In this document: one piece after another, positions 1-11,127 of the stretch
How positions within the stretch are numbered: position 1 is the stretch's first letter
Layout: every line of letters starts with the position of its first letter
Origin: Pseudovirgaria hyperparasitica
Lineage: Eukaryota > Ascomycota > Dothideomycetes > Acrospermales > Acrospermaceae
DNA length: 64,000 nt
NCBI RefSeq assembly: GCF_010093815.1
Contig: NW_022985549.1
Coordinates: forward strand, 2,009,494-2,073,493
Direction: 5' to 3'
The notes under the pieces: generated by a model
Databases searched by the model: none
The model's input: the letters and a program-made list of their open reading frames with translations, nothing else
What the model was told of the DNA's origin: nothing
Program-made: the position numbers and the translations under genes

Positions 1-236
1 GGCTGATCCCCTATCAAAGGCTTGCGCCATGACTTACCTATACTCATCATTCACTGTCCCGATCACACCCTTTATCCTGTCATCTCAGCCCCATTCACCC
101 CTTGTCTCCAGGCATATAGATCAAATCGACATCTGCAACTCAACCTGCAACCTACAAACCCGTCTGCACGCCTCCCCAGCTTCCCAAAGCCTTATCGATT
201 ACGCAGCTCCCTAAGCTATACCTAGGAACCCTCACC

Positions 237-1337
237 ATGGCAATCCATACCACACCCTCGTCTCCGCCGTCTGGCGGCGTCGCCCTCGACATCCAAGCCT
301 GGACCGAACAAGCCGCAGCATCCCTCTCAAACCTCAACCTCTCCGCTCCGACCTTCGTCGCGCAACCTATCTCGCACCATGCCGAGCGCCATGGCCCGTC
401 CCCAGCTGTCCGCGGCACCTCCATCGCCCTCGACATCCCCCTCGACACGCCTCAAGATGCACGCGTCGACTCGACGTACAGGCGTCGCGAGCCACAGCGC
501 CGTGATAGCATGGAGCGCCGCGAGGCCCTGCTGAAAGGGAAGGAGGGCAGTCGGCGGAGAAGGAGGTGGGAAAATGGTAAGCTGCATTCATCTCCCTTAT
601 CCGATTATATGCCATCTAGGTATATCAGGAGATTACTGACGGCGCGCTTTATAGACCGCCTCCTTGGAAACCCCTACCGCGTGCCTCCGACGTCCGCTGA
701 CTGGGAAGTGCGCCCGCCCACGCATCGCACGCCGGTACCATACTACCTCGCGCCTCTATGGGACAATGGCCTCGCCGCGCACGCGGCAGCGCGCAGAGAG
801 CGTAAGGTGAAGAGTACAAGCCAGCACAAACAGGCTGTTAAAGGCGTCCCCGAGGGCGCAAGCCGCGTCCCGAAGGAGTTCAAAGAGAAGATGAAGAAGA
901 GCAAGGGCGCCAGGGGGCTATTGCAAGACCTGGAAACCGAGGTGAGGGGATTCGTGGCGAAGTGCCAGGAGAATGACGAGGAAGCTGTGACGGACAGTGA
1001 AGAGGACGAAGTTGTGTTCGTTGGTAGGGATGGGGAAATGCAGGATCGAACGTGGCGGAGCTTGGAAAGGGAATATCTGTTATTTCAGAGTGCGGCAGAT
1101 GATCAGGGGGCAGCGTTTTGGTGAGTTTGGTCTTTGAGGACTGTCGCGTCGAGTGCTAACGATAATTGTAGTCGGTACCTTGTACATCAGATTGGCTGCT
1201 ATTATGGGCTCAAAACCTGGAGCGTTACGACGGGAAATCCAGCCAGGCGTGAGGCTTATGTGGGATTTGACATGCAGACTGGGCACGATTTTGCGGTGCA
1301 GGAGCAGCTTCCGCGACCGCTCTACGGTCTGGTGTAA
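237..1337 (+). CDS. R3H-domain protein with R3H-associated N-terminal domain
   Basis: Three exons read best: 237-576, 655-1120 and 1172-1337, giving 323 aa. The middle exon carries the fungal R3H-associated block (ENDRLLGNP, then DWEVRPPTH and VPYYLAPLWD), and the last exon supplies an R-x3-H core (CRYLVHQIGCYYGL), as expected of an R3H single-strand nucleic-acid-binding fold. A basic region and an acidic stretch (DSEEDEVVF) lie between them. The second intron (1121-1171) has GTGAGT and a GTGCTAAC branch. The first intron (577-654, 78 nt) is a multiple of three without a stop, so a retained form would only add 26 residues; I prefer splicing because it restores ENDRLLGNP. The role is presumably RNA or ssDNA binding, by family. 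It converges with the RRN11 gene, 189 bp between stops. Confidence 0.8.
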
Positions 1338-1526
1338 ACACAATCTGCAGATGGCCTGGACAGCTTGGTCGGCAGTGTTCCATATTCCACAATTCTTTCT
1401 TCGATGTAAAGATGGCCTATCGGGCCTTCCACAAGACAATATATAATATATCTTCGTCATGAAATTAATCCTCCAGTCATTGGCCTACAACCTGCGATCA
1501 GGTTTAGACAGCAAGTAGTGAGCCAT

Positions 1527-2918
1527 TCAAATACTCTCATCTACATCACGCTCCTCAATCTCAGCCTCCAGTATCTCCAGCTGAGGATACCTCATCCCTC
1601 CTAGTTTTATCACCTCCCTGAAACGAGCCACAGCATCTGCAATCTCATCTTTACGGAGCTTGACACTCTGGAGATGATTGCTGTGCATAGCTGCCTCGGC
1701 GTCGCTATCCGGTTCTTCAATGAGTAGAAGGTCTCCCATCCAGACATGCACCATGCCACGAATATACAGAAGCGTAACGTCGCGATCTGTGGGAGGTGAG
1801 AACACTAGCTGGTCGAGCCGTTCTGCAAGTTTACGAACATCTGCAAGCTCCGAATCCTTGATGCGTTGGAATTCTCGCTTTTTCTTTTCTTCACGCTTCA
1901 TTTCACGGCTATGACTATCGGAACTCGATATTTCAGAGTCGGAGTGCTCTATCGGCGTAGACTCATTAGAAATCGAGGTTGAGCGTAAGAACTCGTATCG
2001 CATACGTTTACTGTTATCCACGATCTGTGTGATCCACAGTGAGAACATAGTAGGGTAGAACGTCAGTGCGTTGACACGGCGGGCGTTGATGTCATAGGAG
2101 ACCTTCGCGATGGGATACTGAATGATGAGGCGTTCATAGTACTGTCGCGCCTGTCGGTATCCTTCTTCGCTGAAAAGAGGTTTGCCATTGTCTTCGTCTT
2201 CCTCGTCGTCCTCGCCCGCATTCTGATGGTGGGAATACTTTTCATCGAATGGATCGATGTAAGGATGCAGCTGTAACAAGATCTCCGCGCCTATGCGCCA
2301 GTTTTCGTCTCTACGGATGTCGAAAGGTCGGCTGTTGACAGTGCTGCGGAGGAGAAGGGCCCAAATACGACTGGCACGTGAGTAATCGCCTTCTGATAGG
2401 CATTTATGCAGGGCTGCGTTGAGGACGCCGATATGGCGAGATTTGAGATTCGTGGACAGCTTCTCGCCGTTATGGCGAGCATAGTCTGCGATGCTGGCTC
2501 TGCCTGGGACAAAGATTGGGGGGTTCAGTCCTGCGAGTTGTTTCTGCAGGTATGGATCAGTGATTCTGGGTGCAGTCTTTCTAACGGGTCGATGCGGGAA
2601 AGGGGCAGGAGGAATCTCATCGTTTGTGTGAAGGCCTGCGGTTCGATATTGTTCTTCTTCTAATGTTGATAGGACTTTTTTGCTAGATGGGGCAGAAACA
2701 CTCTGGCGTTGTGTGTGCGTGTTTCTATGCTGCTGGTCTTCATGTTCGTCCTTGTCGTCGTCTAACCTGCTCTCGTCGAGGTCATCTGTATCATCGTCTT
2801 CAGCGGTATCTTGCTTCCTATCATTTGATGGCTTGTGGTACAGGCTTGCTCGAAAAGATAATGTATGGCCGAATCCTGAAGTTGGGGAAGTGAATAGATG
2901 ACTCATAGTCGACTTCAA
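1527..2918 (-). CDS. RRN11: RNA polymerase I initiation factor Rrn11-like
   Basis: A single uninterrupted frame of 463 aa. The N-terminal third is acidic and disordered (DDDTDDLDESRLDDDKDEHE). The ordered part begins near residue 150 with HIGVLNAALHKCLSEGDYSRASRIWALLLRS, a TPR-like helical repeat that I recognise as the Rrn11 family. In yeast, Rrn11 with Rrn6 and Rrn7 forms the core factor that recruits Pol I to rDNA promoters in the nucleolus. Another helical pair (LLYIRGMVHVWMGDLLL) and an acidic C-terminus follow. The start could also be the second Met four codons later (MSHLF). It shares a 669-bp upstream region with the divergent RING gene. The family call rests on recognised motifs, not on an alignment. 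Confidence 0.75.
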   Translation of the reverse strand: MKSTMSHLFTSPTSGFGHTLSFRASLYHKPSNDRKQDTAEDDDTDDLDESRLDDDKDEHEDQQHRNTHTQRQSVSAPSSKKVLSTLEEEQYRTAGLHTNDEIPPAPFPHRPVRKTAPRITDPYLQKQLAGLNPPIFVPGRASIADYARHNGEKLSTNLKSRHIGVLNAALHKCLSEGDYSRASRIWALLLRSTVNSRPFDIRRDENWRIGAEILLQLHPYIDPFDEKYSHHQNAGEDDEEDEDNGKPLFSEEGYRQARQYYERLIIQYPIAKVSYDINARRVNALTFYPTMFSLWITQIVDNSKRMRYEFLRSTSISNESTPIEHSDSEISSSDSHSREMKREEKKKREFQRIKDSELADVRKLAERLDQLVFSPPTDRDVTLLYIRGMVHVWMGDLLLIEEPDSDAEAAMHSNHLQSVKLRKDEIADAVARFREVIKLGGMRYPQLEILEAEIEERDVDESI

Positions 2919-3587
2919 CGTGGTGGCACAGTATAGTCCGAGATATTTGCTGGTATGTATGCGAATACAGGTTGAGGCTCAACGTAACATTTGTTTGGTG
3001 TCATGCTTTGATAATCCTATCACTGCTTGGAAGTTTGTTGTGGCACTGAGCAGCGGCTGCTCATGCTACCATCTATCAGAGTAATGGAGCAGGTAGATAT
3101 GAATGAAATATTGAGAAGAAGGAAAAGAACAAGAAGAAAAAGAAGACTGTTCACTGGCTACAGTTGTAGCAGACAGATGGAATAAGTGTATGGATATTAA
3201 GGTCCTAGATGCCTGAGGCGCCAACGCCACGGAACGTCCGCGCTTGACGCCCAAGCCCCGTTTCAAAATTCAGAGCACGCGGCAAGCCTTTTATATTAAC
3301 GCTAAACTACTCCTGGAACTGGGACTGGGTTCTCTCTCTCATCAACGGAACACTGACCCACTCCGCTGACTCTGGGTTCGGTGTGTCGTAGCCTGTGCCT
3401 GTCCTGTCTTGTTGTATCAAGCGCTGCCCTTCATTCATTACATACACCACACCTCAACATCCTCTTCACTGACTCGACCGGTTCCTTTGTCCCTATGGAC
3501 GTCCATCCTTTGTCCATACACCCCCATTCTTCTCATTGATACTTCTTTCTCGACCCTCTTTGTCTCGTTCGCGCTTGCTTCCTGACC
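2919..3587. promoter_or_regulatory. divergent intergenic region, RRN11 / RING gene
   Basis: This 669-bp stretch separates two divergently transcribed genes and must hold both promoters. The right half is pyrimidine-rich on the plus strand (CTCTCTCTC near 3330 and CTTTCTCGACC just before the ATG at 3588), typical of fungal 5' leaders. I see no clear TATA box or coding frame. Confidence 0.4.
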
Positions 3588-5575
3588 ATGGGCCAAGGTT
3601 CTTCTCGCCCAGAAGAGTCCCATCGACGCTCAAGGTTACATCGAGTCTCGACCTCTTTGGCTTCTCTCTACCGTCCTCGCCGCACAGCTCCTCGCGATAC
3701 CATTTCAGCTCCTTCTCAGCCGCGTCCAAACTCTGCTGCTGCTCCCTCACCTTCGCGGAGGTTACGACCTCGTCCACACTCCGTCGCCGACGGCCCCTCC
3801 CATTTCCATATACCCCGACTTCAGCTAGGTGACAGCTTAGACCTGGACTTCGACTCTCTTCAGACTCGTGACGATGTTTTATTTACGAGGCGACAAAACA
3901 CTTCAAGCCGCAGACGGGAAGATAGGCGTTCTTATTTTGATCGTATGACCAGCCTTCGACCTCGACGCCGTCGATCACCGTTGAGACGCGAAGAAGACCA
4001 AGCCGCTTTCCTTTCACGACTTCTATCCGTAGCAGCAGCGACTACTGCTGCGTCGTTGGTGGGCGAGGATCACCGATCGATCACAAACACGAGACATCTA
4101 GGTGGCCATAATGAAGACAGTACATTCGATGGCTTCCTCGAGGCCCTCGAAAACGGTCGAATTGCGTCAGCTCTACGTGGGGAAAACATCAATGGTGATC
4201 ATCAAGGCGGTATGCCTGCCCCACTCAACTTCTTCAGGATGTTCAGATTCCCTTCAAACAGCGGCAATCGCAGGCTGGACAATCGACCGTCAAGCAATAG
4301 CACCGATGAACCGAATGGGGAGGATGAGGGCAGGATGGTACCGATAATCATCGTCGGCATCAGATCTGTAAATCCTGGTCCAGGTGCTTCACATGATGAC
4401 AATATTCCTCCTTTCCTCGACGCTCTTTCGACTTTCCCTAGTACGCTCAACAATAGTGGCGGGAATGCTATAGATGGGCTCCTCCACCGACCAGCTCCCA
4501 CAACCAGATTCAGTCACAGAAGGCGTGCATCTGTGGGTGGCTTTCCTACTACGTACGACAATCAAAGACACCACCCGCGACCTCCACCATCTACTCCTGC
4601 AAGCTCTGCCCTTTCTGCAGTATCGTCTGGCGAGACAACTCCTACCCGTAGTTCCTCCACTGCCCCGCATTCCGCTGCGGCGTCTGCTGCCTCATCACGA
4701 CGCGATAGCTTCGTTCGACGAACGGCTGGAGGCCTCGAGCCGACGGCCGAGGAGCCTACACAACAGCGAACACCTAGAACACGGAGGCTAAGCGAATCAG
4801 ATTTCACTAGATTTGGCTCAGGGGCATCGCGCCGAAATGGCGTGGTAGAGCCAGATCATAATCCCGGAGAGGGTTCAAGAAGCTGGATTATTTACGTCCT
4901 TGGTGGCAGCTATCCGGAGAATCATCCTATAGTCACAACTCCCAGTCTTTTCACTGATTCACCTACGTACGAAGACATGGTTCTGCTTTCGGCCCTGCTT
5001 GGCCCAGCAAAGCCTCCCGTGGCATCGGAAGCTGATGTAGCATCTGCACCGGGTTTATTCGCGATCATTGCCGGCGAGGATGGTACCATCATAGCTGTGC
5101 CAGAGCCGGTGCCTCAAACGCAAAATGTCACAGGTGAAACAGCGTCGACAGAGGATAACAATGTCTTGTCCGGGAAACTAGAGGACGAATTAAAAGAAGC
5201 CTCTTCGCCAGAAATCATAACCATTGCGCAAGATCAGCGTTGTCTTGTGTGTCTGAGTGAGTTCGAAGTCGGTGAACAAGCTCGAAAACTAAGTCAATGC
5301 GGTCACTTCTTCCACCGTGAATGTATTGATCACGTAAGTAGGATATTGCTACGCTATGATCTACACTGACACCTTTTTAGTGGCTTCTTAATGGTCGCAA
5401 TTCCTGTCCCCTCTGTCGGCGGCAAGGAGTGGACGAGAAACCGTCAACAGCCCCGGAAAGCCCAAATTCAGATACAATGACTTTCACGGACGATGCTGAT
5501 GACGAAAGCACTTTAGTCCCATCAGATGGGGCCGAGGTCGCCGATCAATACTCTCAGACGGCGACCTCTTCGTAA
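3588..5575 (+). CDS. RING-H2 finger protein, probable E3 ubiquitin ligase
   Basis: Exons 3588-5333 and 5381-5575 join in phase 0 to give 646 aa. The RING-H2 finger sits at about residues 552-595: CLVC, then QCGHFFHREC, the splice after IDH, and WLLNGRNSCPLC, giving the eight ligands C3H2C3. The tryptophan before the last CxxC pair is the residue that usually contacts the E2. The first 540 residues are low-complexity, rich in Ser, Arg and Pro, with no membrane segment. The protein opens MGQGSS, which fits the MGxxxS N-myristoylation pattern. The intron (5334-5380, 47 nt) has GTAAGT and CACTGACA. I infer ubiquitin-ligase activity from the finger type; the substrate is unknown. Confidence 0.85.
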
Positions 5576-6186
5576 CGAATTTCCTAGTAAACATAAGTTT
5601 GGAGCGCATACTTCTTGTTTCTTCTTCATGGTGTTAAGCTGGAGAGATCTTAACGTAGCGCAACGATGGGTAAGCGTGGCAGGCTACACGCAAGGACATA
5701 GGACGACACAGTACAGGCGCATCAGGATCCGGAAACCGCAACACCTATAGTCTCGCATCTTTTATTGATCACGTGAAGCATGATGGATGGGTGAGGGCAT
5801 ATGGAGAATACCCTTTTAATGAGAAATCAACGCATCACGTAGCTATATCAATGATCTCCATCCGTACCCACTACTGTCGGTTTCTGTACAGACTATGCTC
5901 GGTCGAACCAATGATTCCGAGACCATGAAGATTTGCATGAGGATATTTCCAGCATGACATCGAGCTCTTAGGTAAGACTCAACATATTCCTGATGGTGTC
6001 AAGACGGCAATCAAATCGATGCTTTGAGGTCAAATATCACTAATACTCAACCGAGGTCCTGCGTGATGCCCCACTGTTAATCACATCACACGTAACAATA
6101 TCAACATCACAGATCCTCGCATGTCACACTCACCATCAGTTCACTCATCAACTTTTACGCACAGTTTTTAACCGTTCAAGATCAAG
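5576..6186. other. intergenic, no gene seen
   Basis: Lies between the RING gene and the FMN oxidase gene, both on the plus strand. It should contain the 3' end of the former and the promoter of the latter. Small frames here lack coding character. Confidence 0.4.
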
Positions 6187-7518
6187 ATGTCACAAAAATG
6201 GGATCTCGAAAAACGCCCCACTTACGATATCCCTGACCCGGCCGCACCTTCATCATACCAACGTGACATCTACTCCCATTTCAGACGGCCCGCGCTCTCC
6301 ACGAAACCTTCGGAATGGGAGGCTCAAGCCCGTACGAAAGTCCCAAAGCCGAACTTCGGCTACGTATACGGCGCCGCCGGCTCTGGAAAGACGCACAAGG
6401 CCAACACCGATGCCTTCGACCGCTACCGGCTCAAGCCACGTATGCTCGTCAACGCCACGCGCCGCGACGTCAGCGTTGAGTTGTTCGGCGAGAGACTGAG
6501 TAGTCCGATCATGGTCGGCCCCGTAGGCGTACAGAGTATCATGCACAAGGACGCCGAGGAAGCGACGGCGCGCGCTTGCAGGGCGACGGGTGTGCCCATG
6601 GTGCTGAGTACGGCGGGCACGCGGACGATTGAGCAAGTCGCGGATGCGAATGGTGATGGGCTCCGGTGGTTCCAGCTGTACTGGCCGCGGCCGCAGTACG
6701 ACGATGTGACTGCGAGTCTGCTCCGTCGTGCAAAGGCCGCGGGGTTCAAGGCGCTCGTTGTCACGCTCGACACCATGAATTTGGCCTGGCGGCCGACGGA
6801 TCTGGACGAGGGGTATTTGCCGTTCTTACTGGGTGAGGGTTGTCAGATTGGGTTTTCGGATCCCGTGTTCAATGCGGTATTTGAGGAGCAGCAGGCGATG
6901 GATAAACGGACTATTGCTGAGAAATTGGGGGAACTGTATGATTTGGTCAAGAGGCCGGGAAGTGTTGTTCAGGGTTTGAAAGTACTTGCCAATGCGAGAT
7001 CGATTCAAAAGAGTAGGGCGTGGATGGATGTGGTGCATAGCGCGACGTATCGCGAATGGAAGCATCTGGAGATTCTGAAGAAGCACTGGGATGGGCCGAT
7101 TGTGCTGAAGGGGATCCAGACGATAGAGGATGCGCACAGAGCTATCGACTACGGTATGGCCGGCATCATCGTCAGCAACCATGGAGGAAGGCAGCTTGAC
7201 GGGGCTATTGCAAGTCTGGATGCTCTGGCTGAAATCGGGGCTGATGATCGTGTGAAGCAATCTGGCTTAACGGTGCTTTTCGATAGTGGGATTCGGACGG
7301 GCAGTGATGTCCTGAAGGCGATCGCGCTTGGTGCAAAAGCAGTTCTGATTGGGAGGCCATATATGTATGGTTTGGCGATGGGCGGACAAGCCGGTGTTGA
7401 GCATGTACTGCGGTGCATCAAGGCCGACACAGACAACCAGCTAGGGAATCTGGGGAGGACGAGCTTGGCAGAGTTGTCAAGGGACGATTTGGCTGTGCAT
7501 GAGCAGCCCAAGTTATGA
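6187..7518 (+). CDS. FMN-dependent 2-hydroxyacid oxidase (lactate monooxygenase-like)
   Basis: An intronless gene of 443 aa covering a complete alpha-hydroxyacid dehydrogenase TIM barrel. Early on it has RMLVNATRRDVSVELFGERLSSPIMVGPVGVQ, the FMN-binding start of the barrel, then WFQLYWP. Lys308 in IVLKGIQ and His332 in SNHGGRQLD are the expected flavin-contacting lysine and catalytic base, and the phosphate-binding end DSGIRTGSDVLKAIALGAKAVLIGRP is intact. The long N-terminus and the GEGCQIGFSDPVF insert resemble lactate 2-monooxygenase and oxidase-like fungal proteins more than cytochrome b2, as no heme domain is present. It should oxidise a small L-2-hydroxyacid to the oxoacid; the exact substrate cannot be read. 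There is no clear signal peptide or peroxisomal SKL end (the C-terminus is QPKL). Confidence 0.9.
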   Translation: MSQKWDLEKRPTYDIPDPAAPSSYQRDIYSHFRRPALSTKPSEWEAQARTKVPKPNFGYVYGAAGSGKTHKANTDAFDRYRLKPRMLVNATRRDVSVELFGERLSSPIMVGPVGVQSIMHKDAEEATARACRATGVPMVLSTAGTRTIEQVADANGDGLRWFQLYWPRPQYDDVTASLLRRAKAAGFKALVVTLDTMNLAWRPTDLDEGYLPFLLGEGCQIGFSDPVFNAVFEEQQAMDKRTIAEKLGELYDLVKRPGSVVQGLKVLANARSIQKSRAWMDVVHSATYREWKHLEILKKHWDGPIVLKGIQTIEDAHRAIDYGMAGIIVSNHGGRQLDGAIASLDALAEIGADDRVKQSGLTVLFDSGIRTGSDVLKAIALGAKAVLIGRPYMYGLAMGGQAGVEHVLRCIKADTDNQLGNLGRTSLAELSRDDLAVHEQPKL

Positions 7519-8981
7519 TCCTATGCTTGGAACTGTGTTCGTATACGACTGCTGACACATATAGCAGAATTACAATGCAGACCATCGTGCAGACACTTAC
7601 TACTCTCTTTTAGAGGCAAATAGGACTGAATTGTAAGTGATTAGAATTTATGTTTCCGTAGCCCTGTGTGGCCAACAAACCACTGGTATTCCCTAACATG
7701 TTCCTACATTGTGGATACTACCGCTGAGTACAAACAAAATGTGGCAATTTTGTGCCAGACTTGTTTCAGCTTCAGCGGCTTAGCCTCGTTCTTATCTTAG
7801 TTGTAGAAAGCACAGTGCCTACGTCAACTATCTGGCTATCTCTCTCGAACTCACTAAGTGGAGCATTTATATAGGGCTAGCATACAATAGCAGTGGTCGA
7901 GATTAGATGAATATTGATTACTTAGGGTGCGTGCCAACCATGGATCATACATTCACCGAGCTACTAAATTGTCCAATGATTTCGGAAACGTCCTAGCGCA
8001 GAGAGGCCTATGCAATGATGGCCTGTTAGATAAACTTGTGTCCTTGGAAAGACTCTAAGACCGAATTGCTTGTGTGTATCGACCTCATAGCCGGACGATT
8101 AATACTACCTGGAGATTGTCACAGCTTTAGCGCGGCCTAACAATATCTATATCGATGATAGGCCGACGTCTCGCTCCTCATGGGTAGAGCCGTAGGACAC
8201 CTCATACTAGCCGGCCGAAAAGTTGAAACGCTCTTATGAGGTCAACACCTAAAGATAGACTTGTGCTACGGCAACGATGAAGAGTAAATGCCCCCTGACG
8301 GCTACACGTCATTGATGTACGATATTACATCTAGTTCATACTCTAGATAAAGCTTGCACGTAAGTAAGAGTGCATGACTATTCAGGTTCTTTGGATGGTC
8401 ATCACTCGTTTCACATTAAAGTCTCCACTATTCAAAGTCTCCACTATACAGAGTCAGTGCAAACTCGTCTTTACGCACTATTGCTTTGACTGGCCCATAT
8501 CCCGCGAGTGAGAGATGTCAAGATAAGTATTACCTTGCACAAATCCTTCGCCTACTGACTTCGCTGTAAACCTTCCCGATGGGCAGCTTGCGCCGGCTTG
8601 GGGGATAATGGTTCGTAGTCACCCTTCAAACCTGTAGTAAGGTCAATTGTCTTAGCACCACCCACTTGTTTTCCATATGTGTCCATTGGCCTAATCAGGA
8701 TTCTTGCAAAGCTTGAATCCATTTCCACTTCCTTCTTTCTTGAAAGCGTCGAGCTAACCATTCTCGCTTCTACTAATCATGGTAATGTCACTAAAGTTCT
8801 TATATTTATTCGTATCAGTGCTTAGAACGTGTTCCTGGATTCTTCTTCGACTAAGGGTATAGACTTTATCCTTAGACCTTGGCCTATATGCTTTTAGGAC
8901 TTATCAAGATATCCTTGAGACCCGTATAACTACGGCTTATACGTAAATTAGGACACAAACTTAAATAAAGCTTATACAAAG
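7519..8981. other. intergenic, AT-rich, no gene seen
   Basis: About 1.46 kb between the oxidase gene and the LINE insertion. Stops are frequent in all frames. From about 8800 the text becomes rich in TTATAC and CTTAT words as the LINE boundary nears. A 69-codon minus frame at 8552-8761 has no recognisable features and I do not call it. Confidence 0.4.
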
Positions 8982-8996
8982 ATAATCGGAAGTATA
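8982..8996 (+). repeat. left target-site duplication of LINE
   Basis: The 15-mer ATAATCGGAAGTATA here is identical to 11113-11127. The two copies bracket the degraded LINE, as expected from target-primed reverse transcription. Confidence 0.85.
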
Positions 8997-9012
8997 ATAA
9001 TAATAATAATAT
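8994..9012 (+). repeat. (TAA)n microsatellite, 3' tail of the LINE
   Basis: About six TAA units adjoin the left duplication. On the element's own strand this is a (TTA)n tail at its 3' end, the simple-repeat tail many LINEs carry instead of poly(A). Confidence 0.7.
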
Positions 9013-11112
9013 TGGTAAACTAGGTAGAGTACCACTCTATAGGCGCATGCCTCCTCTAGTCTAAGCTACTATATAAGAAGAAACCTACGAATAGGAAAAA
9101 CTCCCTTATATCCATAACTACGCTCTATCTATCCTCTCGTTCTTTATATATATATAGCCCTAGGGGCTACCCATGGGCCTATAGCCTATATTATAATAGT
9201 TTGCCCTTAGGCAGCACATGTAGGTGCGGAGATTATTAGTCAAGGGCTACCCTTAACTAATAATCGCGGTTCTCCCGGGGTTCTTCCGACGTATACCGGG
9301 GTTCTTCCGGCATATATCGGGCTTCTTCTAGTATATATATACGGGTCCACTAGAACTAGGGGAGAGGAAGGTGTACGAGCATCTATCGGGCGACGTCCTT
9401 AGGGTACTTATTAAGCTATTACGTGATATCGGAGGTCCTCGTCATACGGACGAGGGCTTATCTTAGGGTATAGAGGCTAGAGCACGTCGCGAGGTAGTAG
9501 CGTATTATATCTCTCCGGCCGTAGTCCTCGCACTAGAGAGATATATCTAGGACGCCTCTCTAGTAGAGGTAATATAGGAGACCTATAGCGCCTATTCGGG
9601 CTTAGAGGAGTATAGATACTTAGGCCTTCGTTAGCCCTTTATACATCTATTTACTTAGTTCCTTCTAAGGCCCTTAGATCTATTCTAGATACCTATCCTA
9701 TTAGGAGGCCTACTAGGCTTTAAGTACCTCCCTCTATTTATCCTAGATCTATAACCGCATGACGCGGCTAAGCTCCTTAGGGCTCTATTAGCTCGGGATA
9801 GTATCCGGGTTATTTTAAACCTCCTACACGGTCTAGCTCGAGTCCGCCTCTATATAGTATTTATATTATACTTAAGTTTATTCTATAGTAGGGAGGGCCT
9901 AGTAATACGCGCGGATACGTGTACGTAGTATAGCGAAGGTATATACCCTATCTCCTCCACGTTCTTATACTTATTATTTAGTAAAGTATATAAGTCTCTA
10001 TATCTAGTAGAAGTCCTATATACTCGTTACGTTTATCTCGCGTTAGAGGAGCGTTATATTAGTAGCTTTATATACGCCGGAGATAAGGCGGAGTATACGG
10101 TTTTATATAGACTTAAGCTTTACCCGCCGAGCTTATATAAGGGCCGTATACTAGTACTCGTGTCCGTATATAAAGACTAGGCGTGCTAGGGAGACGTATA
10201 GCTATCTCGCCTTATCCTGGGCTATTCCCCACGTGGATACCGTAATCCGGCATATAGCGGTTTCTACCTAGAGGGCTCTAGAGACGGCGTATACCATCTA
10301 TAGTCCCTATTTTAGCTTATTATCGATCATGACGCCGAGTGCTCGTATACTCTATACTAGTAGTTCTATAAAGGCATCGATTTAGGGGCGACGTGCCCTC
10401 TCCCTAGTAGCCTATCCTCTATAGCGGTTAATAAAGTATATAAGCTAGTATTTTTTAGATACGAATTTTACTCCGTAGCGCTTTACCCACTAGACGCATT
10501 TCTCGTGGTCTCGTTCGAGTCGTGTATATATTCTACTAGTACTACTATCGACCGCGAGGAGGTATATATCGTCCGCGTATCCGACTACCTCTATATATTC
10601 TATTCCCTAAAGGAGGTCTACTATAAAGAAGAGGAAGAGGATCGGGGAGATAGTGCTCCCTTACGGGATACCGCATGCCGTCTCCTTATATTCGCTTCGG
10701 TATCCGGGGATATATATTTAAGTAGTCCTTTACGCGAGGAAGGACTATATAAATCGTATAATCCACTTAGGTATTCGCCTCATCCGGAGGTTATAGATGA
10801 GTCTTATATGGTTTACCTTATTAAACGCCCCTACTATATCTAGGGAGAGTAGCGTGACGACTCGTCCTTATTTCTATATAGTCTAGATAACCTTGAGGAT
10901 GTGTTAAATAGCTATGATTAGGGAGCTTCCTACCTTCGCCTTCTAGTTTACTAGGAGAAGGCCGTGTACCTATGCTACTATGCTTATCTTCTTAGTAATC
11001 GTGGCTTCTAGTACCTTGCCAAGGCAGGAGAGGAGGGCGATCGGCCTCCATCCCTTCGGCGTGTTTGGGCTCTTCCCTGGTTTTGGGAGCATGACCGTGT
11101 GTGCGGTTCGGA
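8997..11112 (-). mobile_element. 5'-truncated, RIP-degraded Tad1/I-like LINE
   Basis: Read on the minus strand, the element opens inside a reverse transcriptase: from about 11105 it encodes VMLPKPGKSP and GWRPIALLSCLGKVLEA, then SLDIVGAFNKVNHIRLI (motif A region) near 10850. The catalytic loop GYADDIYLL has its GYADD codons at 10582-10568. Further on come RALRSLAASCGYRSR near 9780 and KGLRRN near 9690, which match the connection segment of Tad1-type elements. Many TAG and TAA stops interrupt the frame, and CpA/TpG steps are scarce while TpA is abundant, the footprint of repeat-induced point mutation. The endonuclease and upstream ORF are missing, so the copy is 5'-truncated. The low-coordinate (3') end finishes in an ATT-type tail. 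It cannot encode a functional protein. Confidence 0.85.
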
Positions 11113-11127
11113 ATAATCGGAAGTATA
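11113..11127 (+). repeat. right target-site duplication of LINE
   Basis: A perfect copy of the 15-mer at 8982-8996, lying directly outside the truncated 5' end of the element. Confidence 0.85.

Noticed and set aside
6367-6393. P-loop-like GAAGSGKT in the FMN oxidase
   Set aside because: It fits the Walker A pattern by letters, but the protein is a full FMN-type barrel, and related oxidases have a similar glycine-rich turn here; there is no Walker B or NTPase fold.
10505-10843. 112-codon plus-strand frame inside the LINE
   Set aside because: It is antisense to the reverse-transcriptase reading, which carries the catalytic GYADD; the frame is open by chance.
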